From: Streptomyces luteolifulvus
GTDB lineage: Bacteria > Actinomycetota > Actinomycetes > Streptomycetales > Streptomycetaceae
Assembly (NCBI RefSeq): GCF_008806595.1
Contig: NZ_VZRB01000030.1
Location: 1-64,000, forward strand
DNA length: 64,000 bases
Reading direction: 5' to 3'
The notes under the pieces were generated by a model that ran no database searches, was not told where the DNA came from, and worked only from the letters and a program-made list of their open reading frames with translations. This document shows positions 48,249-55,787 of the stretch, in pieces (position 1 is the stretch's first letter; each line of letters begins with the position of its first letter). A program made the position numbers and the translations under genes.

Positions 48249-51200
48249 ATGCAGCACGGAACTCGGTACAGATCGGCGGTCCTCGGTGTGGCCGCCTTCG
48301 TGTTGGCGGTGGGTTTACCGGGGGCCGCCGTGGCGCTGCCGGTGGCGAAGCCGGGCGCCGACCGGGAGTTCGCCTCGTCGTTCGAGGCGGGCGATCCGGC
48401 GCCCGACTGGCTGAACACGGTCGACACGGCAGCGGACGGCGGCAAGCGGGCCTCCGGTGTCGACGGCGGCTACAGCAGCGGCATTCCGGGCAATGTGACC
48501 GACCAGGTCACCGACGTCCGGGCGAGCGGCGAGCACTCGGGCGCCGGCGAGGTGAAGGAGAACCTCGTCGACGGAGAGCCGGGCACCAAGTGGCTGACCT
48601 TCGAGCCCGCCGGCTGGGTCGAATTCGACCTGGCCAAACCGGTGAAAATCGTGACATATGCACTCACTTCGGCCAATGACTACGCCGAGCGCGACCCGAA
48701 GGACTGGACCCTCCAGGGCTCCGCCGACGGCAAGGACTGGAAGACCCTCGACACCCGCGCCGGGCAATCCTTCGGCGAGCGGTTCCAGACAAAGACGTAC
48801 GACCTCGCCGCACCGGCCGAGTACCAGCACTTCCGGCTCGACATCACCGGCAACGCCGGGGCCCCGGGCATCCTGCAGCTGGCCGACGTCCAGTTCTCCA
48901 CGGGCGGCGGCGACGGGCCCGTACCGCAGGACATGCTCTCCCTGGTGGACCGCGGCCCGAGCGGCTCGCCGACCGCGAAGGCGGGCGCCGGCTTCACCGG
49001 CAAGCGGGCCCTGCGCTACGCCGGCCGGCACACGGCGGACGGGCGGGCGTACTCGTACAACAAGGTCTTCGACGTGGACGTGGCGGTGCGCAGGGACACC
49101 GAGCTGGCGTACCGGATCTTCCCGTCGATGGCCGGCGGCGACCGCGACTACGACGCCACGAACGTGGCGGTGGACCTGGCCTTCACGGACGGGACATATC
49201 TGAGCGACCTCGCCGCGAGGGACCAGCACGGATTCGCGCTGTCGCCGCGCGGGCAGGGCGCCGCCAAGGTGCTGTACGTCAACCAGTGGAACGACGTGGT
49301 CTCGCGGATCGGGTCGGTCGCGGCGGGAAGGACGGTCGACCGGATCCTCGTGGCATACGACTCGCCCGAGGGCCCGGCGAAGTTCCGCGGCTGGCTGGAC
49401 GACGTGACGCTGCGGGTCGCCCCTGCACAAAAGCGCAAGGCCCATCTGTCGGACTACGCGCTGACCACCCGCGGCACCCACTCCAGCAGCGGTTTCTCCC
49501 GCGGCAACAACTTCCCGGCGACCGCGGTCCCGCACGGCTTCAACTTCTGGACGCCGGTGACCAACGCGTCCTCGCTGAACTGGCTGTACGACTATGCACG
49601 CGCGAACAACGCGGACAATCTGCCGACCGTCCAGGCCTTCAGCGCCAGCCACGAGCCGAGCCCCTGGATGGGCGACCGGCAGACCTTCCAGGTCATGCCG
49701 TCCGCCGCGGCGGGGACGCCCGAGACGGGGCGTGCGGCCCGTGAGCTCGCCTTCCGGCACGAGAACGAGACCGCGCGGCCGTACTACTACGGGGTCCGGT
49801 TCGAGAACGGGCTGAAGGCGGAGATGACCCCGACCGACCACGCGGCCGTGCTCCGCTTCACCTACCCCGGCGGCGACGCGAGCGTCCTGTTCGACAACGT
49901 GACCGACCAGGCGGGCCTCACGCTCGACAAGGACGCCTCAGTGATCACCGGCTACTCGGACGTGAAGTCCGGCCTGTCGACCGGGGCCACCCGGCTCTTC
50001 GTGTACGGGGTGTTCGACAGGCCGGTGACCGCCGGCGACTCCAGCGGGGTCAAGGGGTATCTGCGGTTCGCCGCCGGTGAGGACCGCACGGTGACCCTGC
50101 GCCTGGCCACCTCGCTCATCAGCATCGACCAGGCGAAGGACAACCTGCGCCAGGAGGTCCCGGACGGCACCTCCTTCGAGACGGTGCGGTCGCGGGCCCA
50201 GCGGGCATGGGACCGGCTGCTCGGCAAGGTCGAGGTCAAGGGTGCGACGCCGGAGCAGCTGACCACGTTGTACTCCAGTCTGTACCGGCTGTATCTGTAC
50301 CCCAACTCCGGTTTCGAGAAGGTCGGTTCGAAGGACCAGTACGCCTCCCCCTTCTCGCCGATGCCCGGTCCCGACACCCCGACGCACACCGGCGCGAAGA
50401 TCGTGGACGGCAAGGTGTACGTCAACAACGGCTTCTGGGACACCTATCGGACGACCTGGCCCGCCTACTCACTCCTGACACCCGGTCAGGCGGGCGAGAT
50501 GGTGGACGGGTTCGTGCAGCAGTACAAGGACGGCGGCTGGACCTCGCGCTGGTCCTCGCCCGGGTACGCGGACCTGATGACGGGCACCTCCTCGGACGTC
50601 GCGTTCGCGGACGCGTACGTCAAGGGCGTGGACTTCGACGCGAAGGCGGCGTACGAGGCGGCCCTGAAGAACGCGACGGTCGTGCCGCCCACCTCGGGCG
50701 TCGGCCGCAAGGGCATGGCGACCTCGCCCTTCCTCGGCTACACGAGCACCGACACGCACGAGGGCCTGTCGTGGGCCCTGGAAGGCTTCCTCAACGACTA
50801 CGGCATCGCCGGGATGGGCCGGACCCTGTACGAGAAGACCGGCGAGAAGCGCTACCAGGAGGAGTCCGCGTACTTCCTCGACCGCGCCCAGGACTACGTC
50901 AACCTGTTCGACTCCAAGGCCGGCTTCTTCCAGGGCCGCGACCACAAGGGCGAGTGGCGCGTCGCGTCGGAGAAGTACGACCCGCGTGTGTGGGGCTACG
51001 ACTACACCGAGACCAACGGCTGGGGCTACGCCTTCACCGCCCCGCAGGACAGCCAGGGCCTGGCCAATCTGTACGGCGGCCGGAGCAGGCTCGCCGAGAA
51101 GCTGGACGAGTACTTCGCCACCCCGGAGACGGCCTCGCCCGACTTCGTCGGCTCCTACGGCGGGGTCATCCATGAGATGACGGAGGCACGGGATGTCCGG

Positions 51201-52049
51201 ATGGGCATGTACGGGCACTCCAACCAGGTCGCGCACCATGTGAACTACATGTACGACGCGGCCGGACAGCCGTGGAAGACACAGCGGAACGTCCGCGAGG
51301 TGCTCTCGCGGCTGTACACCGGCAGCAGGATCGGCCAGGGCTACCACGGCGACGAGGACAACGGCGAGCAGTCGGCCTGGTACCTGTTCTCCGCGCTGGG
51401 CTTCTACCCGCTGGTGATGGGCAGCGGCGAGTACGCGATCGGCTCCCCGCTGTTCACCGAGGCGACGGTCCATCTGGAGAACGGCCGGGATCTGGTCGTC
51501 AGGGCGCCCAGGAACAGCGCGCGGAACCTGTACGTTCAGGGCCTGAAGGTCAACGGCCGTACCTGGACGTCGACTTCGCTGCCCCACTCGCTGCTCGCGA
51601 AGGGCGGGGTGCTGGACTTCGACATGGGGCCGCGGCCGTCCTCCTGGGGCACCGGCAAGAACGCGGCGCCGGTGTCCATCACCCGGGACGACGAGGTGCC
51701 CACGCCCCGTGCGGACGTGCTGAAGGGTGACGGCGCCCTGTTCGACAACACCTCGGCGACGGATGCGAGCGCGTCCGGCTCCGTGGACCTGCCGGTGGCC
51801 GAGGCCGCCGAGCCCGTCCAGTACACCCTGACCTCGTCCGCCGATCACACCAAGGCACCGACCGGGTGGACCCTCCAGGGCTCCTCGGACGGCACCACCT
51901 GGCAGACCCTGGACCACCGCTCCGGTGAATCGTTCAGGTGGGACCGGCAGACCAGGGCGTTCACCATCGGCGCACCGGGGACCTACGCGAAGTACCGACT
52001 GGTCCTCGACGGCGAGCCGACGCTGGCGGAGGTGGAGCTGCTGGCCTGA
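48249..52049 (+). CDS. Secreted GH92 enzyme, putative mannose-phosphodiester hydrolase
   Basis: A 1266-residue secreted protein. It has a signal peptide (1-30), an N-terminal discoidin-like module (about 75-210, WVEFDLAKPVKIVTYALTS), the GH92 body (about 380-1130) and a C-terminal discoidin-like segment (about 1150-1260). The general-base motif GDEDNGEQSAWYLFSALG is intact, but the acid motif, N-E-P-S-H-H in alpha-mannosidases, reads GHSNQVAHHVNYMY, so Gln993 replaces Glu. Glu-to-Gln at this site is known from the Cellulosimicrobium GH92 enzyme that uncaps mannose-1-phosphate-6-mannose. I therefore favour phosphodiester uncapping over ordinary alpha-mannosidase activity. The ATG at 48249 follows GGGAGGG. 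Confidence 0.88.
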   Translation: MQHGTRYRSAVLGVAAFVLAVGLPGAAVALPVAKPGADREFASSFEAGDPAPDWLNTVDTAADGGKRASGVDGGYSSGIPGNVTDQVTDVRASGEHSGAGEVKENLVDGEPGTKWLTFEPAGWVEFDLAKPVKIVTYALTSANDYAERDPKDWTLQGSADGKDWKTLDTRAGQSFGERFQTKTYDLAAPAEYQHFRLDITGNAGAPGILQLADVQFSTGGGDGPVPQDMLSLVDRGPSGSPTAKAGAGFTGKRALRYAGRHTADGRAYSYNKVFDVDVAVRRDTELAYRIFPSMAGGDRDYDATNVAVDLAFTDGTYLSDLAARDQHGFALSPRGQGAAKVLYVNQWNDVVSRIGSVAAGRTVDRILVAYDSPEGPAKFRGWLDDVTLRVAPAQKRKAHLSDYALTTRGTHSSSGFSRGNNFPATAVPHGFNFWTPVTNASSLNWLYDYARANNADNLPTVQAFSASHEPSPWMGDRQTFQVMPSAAAGTPETGRAARELAFRHENETARPYYYGVRFENGLKAEMTPTDHAAVLRFTYPGGDASVLFDNVTDQAGLTLDKDASVITGYSDVKSGLSTGATRLFVYGVFDRPVTAGDSSGVKGYLRFAAGEDRTVTLRLATSLISIDQAKDNLRQEVPDGTSFETVRSRAQRAWDRLLGKVEVKGATPEQLTTLYSSLYRLYLYPNSGFEKVGSKDQYASPFSPMPGPDTPTHTGAKIVDGKVYVNNGFWDTYRTTWPAYSLLTPGQAGEMVDGFVQQYKDGGWTSRWSSPGYADLMTGTSSDVAFADAYVKGVDFDAKAAYEAALKNATVVPPTSGVGRKGMATSPFLGYTSTDTHEGLSWALEGFLNDYGIAGMGRTLYEKTGEKRYQEESAYFLDRAQDYVNLFDSKAGFFQGRDHKGEWRVASEKYDPRVWGYDYTETNGWGYAFTAPQDSQGLANLYGGRSRLAEKLDEYFATPETASPDFVGSYGGVIHEMTEARDVRMGMYGHSNQVAHHVNYMYDAAGQPWKTQRNVREVLSRLYTGSRIGQGYHGDEDNGEQSAWYLFSALGFYPLVMGSGEYAIGSPLFTEATVHLENGRDLVVRAPRNSARNLYVQGLKVNGRTWTSTSLPHSLLAKGGVLDFDMGPRPSSWGTGKNAAPVSITRDDEVPTPRADVLKGDGALFDNTSATDASASGSVDLPVAEAAEPVQYTLTSSADHTKAPTGWTLQGSSDGTTWQTLDHRSGESFRWDRQTRAFTIGAPGTYAKYRLVLDGEPTLAEVELLA

Positions 52050-52062
52050 TCCGCCTGACGGA

Positions 52063-52099
52063 CGAGGGGGCGGACCCGCGAGCCGGGTCCGCCCCCTCG
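52063..52099. terminator. Bidirectional terminator between the convergent GH92 genes
   Basis: CGAGGGGGCGGACCC (52063-52077) pairs perfectly with GGGTCCGCCCCCTCG (52085-52099) around a seven-base loop, 13 bases after one stop codon and 12 before the other. Confidence 0.8.
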
Positions 52100-52110
52100 G
52101 GTGTGCAGGC

Positions 52111-55100
52111 TCAGCCGGTGGCGAGGGTGAAGACGTGTAGGTCCGTGTCCTGCGGCAGCTTCACGCTCTTGATGGTCCTGCCGCCCGGCGCCTCGTAGGG
52201 CTTGGTCGCGAAGACGTACGTCGCCACCGGGTCCTTGTCCGCGCCCGCGACATTGCGGTACGCGCTCTTGGCGACGACCTCGTTGCCGTACTGGACGGTG
52301 CCGCCGCCTCCGCCGACGGTCCAGTCGGTGAAGGAGAGGTCGATCGTGTCGGTGGTGCCGTCCGTGTAGGTGACGGTGGCCTTGGACTGCTGGTTGCCGT
52401 TGACGCCGCTGCCGATGAAGGACAACGTGCCTGCGGGGTCGGTGAGTTCGACGACCTGACCGGCCGCCGAGGCGTTGTCCGGGCGGCCGCTCGGGGAGTC
52501 GGGCCAGGTGAAGGCCAGGCCGTTCACCGTGCCCTGCGCGCCGGGCGTGAGCCCTGCCGCACCGAGCGCCCGGCGGGAGTAGCTCCAGCCGCCGCCGTCG
52601 TAGTCGGCCTCGTCGTGGTCGCCGGTGTCGTCGGAGATGCCGGTGTTGTTGTAGGCCGCGAGGAGAGTGCCGGGGGCGGCCACGGTCAGCGAGACCGGCT
52701 GTTCGTACGCGGTGTCCCCCGAGGTCACCATGACCTTGACGGTGTCGAAGCCCTGGTGGATGTCGTCGGCCGCGGTCAGAGTGATCTCCTGTGAGCCGTC
52801 GGTCACGGAGCCCTCGGCCGGAGTGGCCGTGATGCCGTCCGGGGTCTCGACACGGAAGCGCACCTCGGGGCCGGTGCCGCCGCTCAGCGACAGGGCGCGG
52901 ATGCCCACCTCGGTGCTGCCGCCGGGCGCGACGGTCGCCGTGGTCGGGCCGACCCCGATCTGGTACGGCTGTTCGCCCGCGCGGAAGGAGGGCGGGGCGT
53001 CGGACGGGGAGCTCCCCCAGGCCCTGTCGGGCGTACCGGAGAGCGTGTAGTCGAGCCGTCCGCCCTCCCGCACGAAGGACGCGGGCAGCCAAGGACGGTC
53101 ACTGGTACGGCCGTTCACCCTCAAGGACCTGATGTACGGCGCGTCGGCGCCGGCACCCTCCGCGCGCACCGAGATGTCGTTGCCGTACGGGCGGTCGATC
53201 TCGACGCGCGGGAACAGCGGTGAGGCGAGGACGAGTTCGGCGCGGGAGGGCACCTGGGGGTACATGCCGAGCGCGGAGAACACGTACCAGGACGACATCG
53301 CGCCGAGATCGTCGTTGCCGGGGATTCCACCGGGTCCGGTCGACCAGAGCTCGCGCATCGCGGCGCGGACCGTCTCCTGCGTCTTGTACGGCGTGCCCGC
53401 GTAGGCATACAGATAGGGCACGTTGATCGACGGCTCGTTGTCCAGCTCGGACTTCTCGCCGCCGCTGCCTGTGAAGGCCCAGCCGCCGTCTGCGTCGTGG
53501 AAGAAGGCGTCGAGGCGGGCCGAGGCCTTGTCCGTGCCGCCCATCGCCGCGAACAGTCCGGCCGGGTTGTGCTGGACCATCCAGGTGTACTGGGCCGCCG
53601 TACCCTCGACGAATCCGTTGCCGGTGGCCGGGGTGAAGCCCGTTACCCAGCTGCCGTCGGCCTTGCGGTTGGCGATGTAACCGCCGCCCGGATCGGCGGC
53701 GATGTTGAAGTTGTTCTGCCACCACTGCGAGCGCCGGGCGAAGGTGTCGGCGGTCTCCTTCTCCCCCGCGGCGCGGGCGAGTTGGGACAGCGCGAAGTCG
53801 GCGCCGGACATCTCCAGCGTCTCGGCCGCGCCGCCCCAGGCGTTGGAGACGGACGGCATGTGGTGCAGCTTCAGGTACTTGTCGAGGGAGGGCCGCTGGC
53901 CCACGGACATCACGGGTTTTCCGGCCGACGACAGATCCTGCTCCGTGGGCACCGTCGCCGCCCGGACCAGGGAGTCCAGGGCGCCGCGCAGGTCGAAGCC
54001 GGTGCCGCCGAAGGCCCGGATGCCCGCCAGGGCGGCGGGTGAGGGGTCGCCGTTCATCACATGGGTGCCGCTCGCGCCGTGCAGCCAGCGGTCCCAGATC
54101 CCGCCGTTCTGGCGCGCGAGTTCGTACAGCGACTGGGCGATGTCGGAGCCGGTGCGGGGGCCGAGGAGGGTCAGCAGCTGCACCTGGTCGCGGTAGACGT
54201 CCCAGCCGGAGAAGGTGCCGTACTGGGCCTGGTGGCCGCGGGTGACGGTGTGCACCTTTCCGTCGCCGCCCCGGTATCTGCGGTCGGCGTCGCTGATGAC
54301 GTTCGGGTGCAGCAGGGAGTGGTACAGGGCCGTGTAGAAGGTGGTGCGCTCGGCCTCGGTGCCGCCGCCGACCCGGATCGCGTCGAGTCGGTCGCGCCAG
54401 GCCCGGCGGGCGGCGTCCCGGACGGCCTCGAAGGAGCGGTACGACGGGTTCTCCACCGCGAGATTCGCCGCGGCGCCCGCGCGGCTGACGTAGGAGATGC
54501 CGACCTTCACGCCCACCGCGTCGGTCCCGGGCGCGAACTCTACGTAGCCGCCCGCGCCCTTGCCCGCGACGGGCCGCCCGCCGTTCGAGAAGCCGCCCGT
54601 GCCGCCGCCGGCGGAGGTGGAGCCGGGGTTCAGCCTGTCGTCCTGCCAGGTGCCGGTCGCCTTGAAGGGGCGGTCGAAGCGGGCGGTGAAGTGGAGGGTG
54701 TAGTAGGCGCGCCGCCCTTCGGGGTCGAGATAGCCGCAGAAGTTGCCCGAGGTGACGGAACCGGAGACGGTGCGGGTGACCGGGTCGATCTCGACCGAGG
54801 AGTCGGTGGAACCCACCTCGGAGTTGGCGGTGCGGATGAGCAGGGAGGCCGGCTTGTCGCCCGGGTACGTGAAGCGGGCGGAACCCGTGCGTGCCGTGGC
54901 CGTCAGGTCGGCGGTGACGCCTGAGGAAAGGCCCACCTTGTAGTGGCCGGGCTCCGCGGTCTCGTCGGCGTGGCCGAAGCCCGACGCGTACACGGCGTCC
55001 TTGGTGTCGCTCGCCGGGGAGGAGGTGACCTGGCCGGCGTACGGGAAGAACGGGATGTCGCCGCTGCCGCCCGCGCAGCCCGTGCCGGACATATGGGTCA

Positions 55101-55383
55101 GGCTGAAGCCGCGGATGCGGGTGGCGTCGTAGTGGTAGCCGCCCGGGGCGGCCGTCCGGGTGGCGTCGCCCCGGGTGTTCTCGGGGCTCCAGGAGAGCAT
55201 GCCGAACGGGACGACGGCGCCCGGGAAGACATTGCCGCCGTTCTTGGTGCCGATGAGCGGATCGACGTATGCGATGGGATCGTCGACGAGTTCGGGCGGT
55301 GCGTCGGGCGCCGCGAGGGCGGGGGTGGCACCGCCGGCCGCCAGAACTGCGGCCAGCAGCAGGGACAGGGGACGTAAGCGCAT
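52111..55383 (-). CDS. Secreted GH92 alpha-mannosidase
   Basis: A 1090-residue secreted enzyme. It has a signal peptide (1-24, ending ATPALA), a GH92 domain (about 35-770) beginning YVDPLIGTKNGGNVFPGA, a NEW3-like beta domain (about 775-860) and a C-terminal carbohydrate-binding-like module (about 870-1090). The catalytic acid is present as Glu650 in LDNEPSINVPYLYAYAG, and the base region is GNDDLGAMSSWYVFSALG. GH92 enzymes are Ca-dependent inverting alpha-mannosidases acting on yeast mannan or N-glycans. It converges with the first GH92 gene and shares its operator type, so both probably respond to the same mannose-derived signal. AAGGAGA lies 11 bases before ATG 55383. Confidence 0.9.
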   Translation of the reverse strand: MRLRPLSLLLAAVLAAGGATPALAAPDAPPELVDDPIAYVDPLIGTKNGGNVFPGAVVPFGMLSWSPENTRGDATRTAAPGGYHYDATRIRGFSLTHMSGTGCAGGSGDIPFFPYAGQVTSSPASDTKDAVYASGFGHADETAEPGHYKVGLSSGVTADLTATARTGSARFTYPGDKPASLLIRTANSEVGSTDSSVEIDPVTRTVSGSVTSGNFCGYLDPEGRRAYYTLHFTARFDRPFKATGTWQDDRLNPGSTSAGGGTGGFSNGGRPVAGKGAGGYVEFAPGTDAVGVKVGISYVSRAGAAANLAVENPSYRSFEAVRDAARRAWRDRLDAIRVGGGTEAERTTFYTALYHSLLHPNVISDADRRYRGGDGKVHTVTRGHQAQYGTFSGWDVYRDQVQLLTLLGPRTGSDIAQSLYELARQNGGIWDRWLHGASGTHVMNGDPSPAALAGIRAFGGTGFDLRGALDSLVRAATVPTEQDLSSAGKPVMSVGQRPSLDKYLKLHHMPSVSNAWGGAAETLEMSGADFALSQLARAAGEKETADTFARRSQWWQNNFNIAADPGGGYIANRKADGSWVTGFTPATGNGFVEGTAAQYTWMVQHNPAGLFAAMGGTDKASARLDAFFHDADGGWAFTGSGGEKSELDNEPSINVPYLYAYAGTPYKTQETVRAAMRELWSTGPGGIPGNDDLGAMSSWYVFSALGMYPQVPSRAELVLASPLFPRVEIDRPYGNDISVRAEGAGADAPYIRSLRVNGRTSDRPWLPASFVREGGRLDYTLSGTPDRAWGSSPSDAPPSFRAGEQPYQIGVGPTTATVAPGGSTEVGIRALSLSGGTGPEVRFRVETPDGITATPAEGSVTDGSQEITLTAADDIHQGFDTVKVMVTSGDTAYEQPVSLTVAAPGTLLAAYNNTGISDDTGDHDEADYDGGGWSYSRRALGAAGLTPGAQGTVNGLAFTWPDSPSGRPDNASAAGQVVELTDPAGTLSFIGSGVNGNQQSKATVTYTDGTTDTIDLSFTDWTVGGGGGTVQYGNEVVAKSAYRNVAGADKDPVATYVFATKPYEAPGGRTIKSVKLPQDTDLHVFTLATG

Positions 55384-55500
55384 GGCGCGGCTCTTCTCCT
55401 TCGGACGGGTCGCGCACCACGGGTCGCACAAGCCGCAGGGACAGTAGCGTGCGCCACCGGTGGCACGGAAGGGCGCGTACAAGAGAGCTGCACCTCGCTT

Positions 55501-55512
55501 GACATCGTTGTC
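55501..55512. promoter_or_regulatory. Imperfect operator copy upstream of the second GH92 gene
   Basis: GACATCGTTGTC differs from the perfect GACAACGTTGTC by one base and lies 118 bases upstream of the start at 55383, 33 bases from the stronger copy at 55545. Two sites about 44 bases centre to centre could allow DNA looping or cooperative binding. Confidence 0.5.
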
Positions 55513-55544
55513 GGTTCGGGCGGTAGAGTCATGTCCGGACCATC

Positions 55545-55558
55545 CGACAACGTTGTCG
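55545..55558. promoter_or_regulatory. Perfect CGACAACGTTGTCG operator upstream of the second GH92 gene
   Basis: A 14-bp perfect palindrome containing the 12-bp core seen at 48198-48209. It lies in the divergent gap between the second GH92 gene and the sensor/PP2C gene, nearer the middle, so it could influence either. The match with the first GH92 gene argues for control of the mannosidase. Confidence 0.65.
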
Positions 55559-55588
55559 CACCGCGCGCGTCGCCACAAGCCACCCAAA

Positions 55589-55620
55589 GGGCGCGAGGAG
55601 CTGCGCGCCCAGCCACAGCG
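55589..55620 (+). repeat. Dispersed intergenic repeat, copy C (diverged)
   Basis: GGGCGCGAGGAGCTGCGCGC followed by CCAGCCACAGCG, a diverged relative of the repeats at 18091 and 39458. It lies within the 404-base gap 55384-55787, which otherwise contains the two operators and no gene. Confidence 0.5.
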
Positions 55621-55787
55621 GACTCGCAGCCGCGACAGGAGCACTCCCGCCCCTGCCGTGAAGCCGGGGCGCCCTGGTGGACGCTCCGTACGGCCCGTAC
55701 AGGCGCGACCACAGGAGCGCACCTACGGTGTCCAACTGGTGGACCATCCATAGCCAGCCAGGATTCGCCGCTGCTAGAAATACCCGC

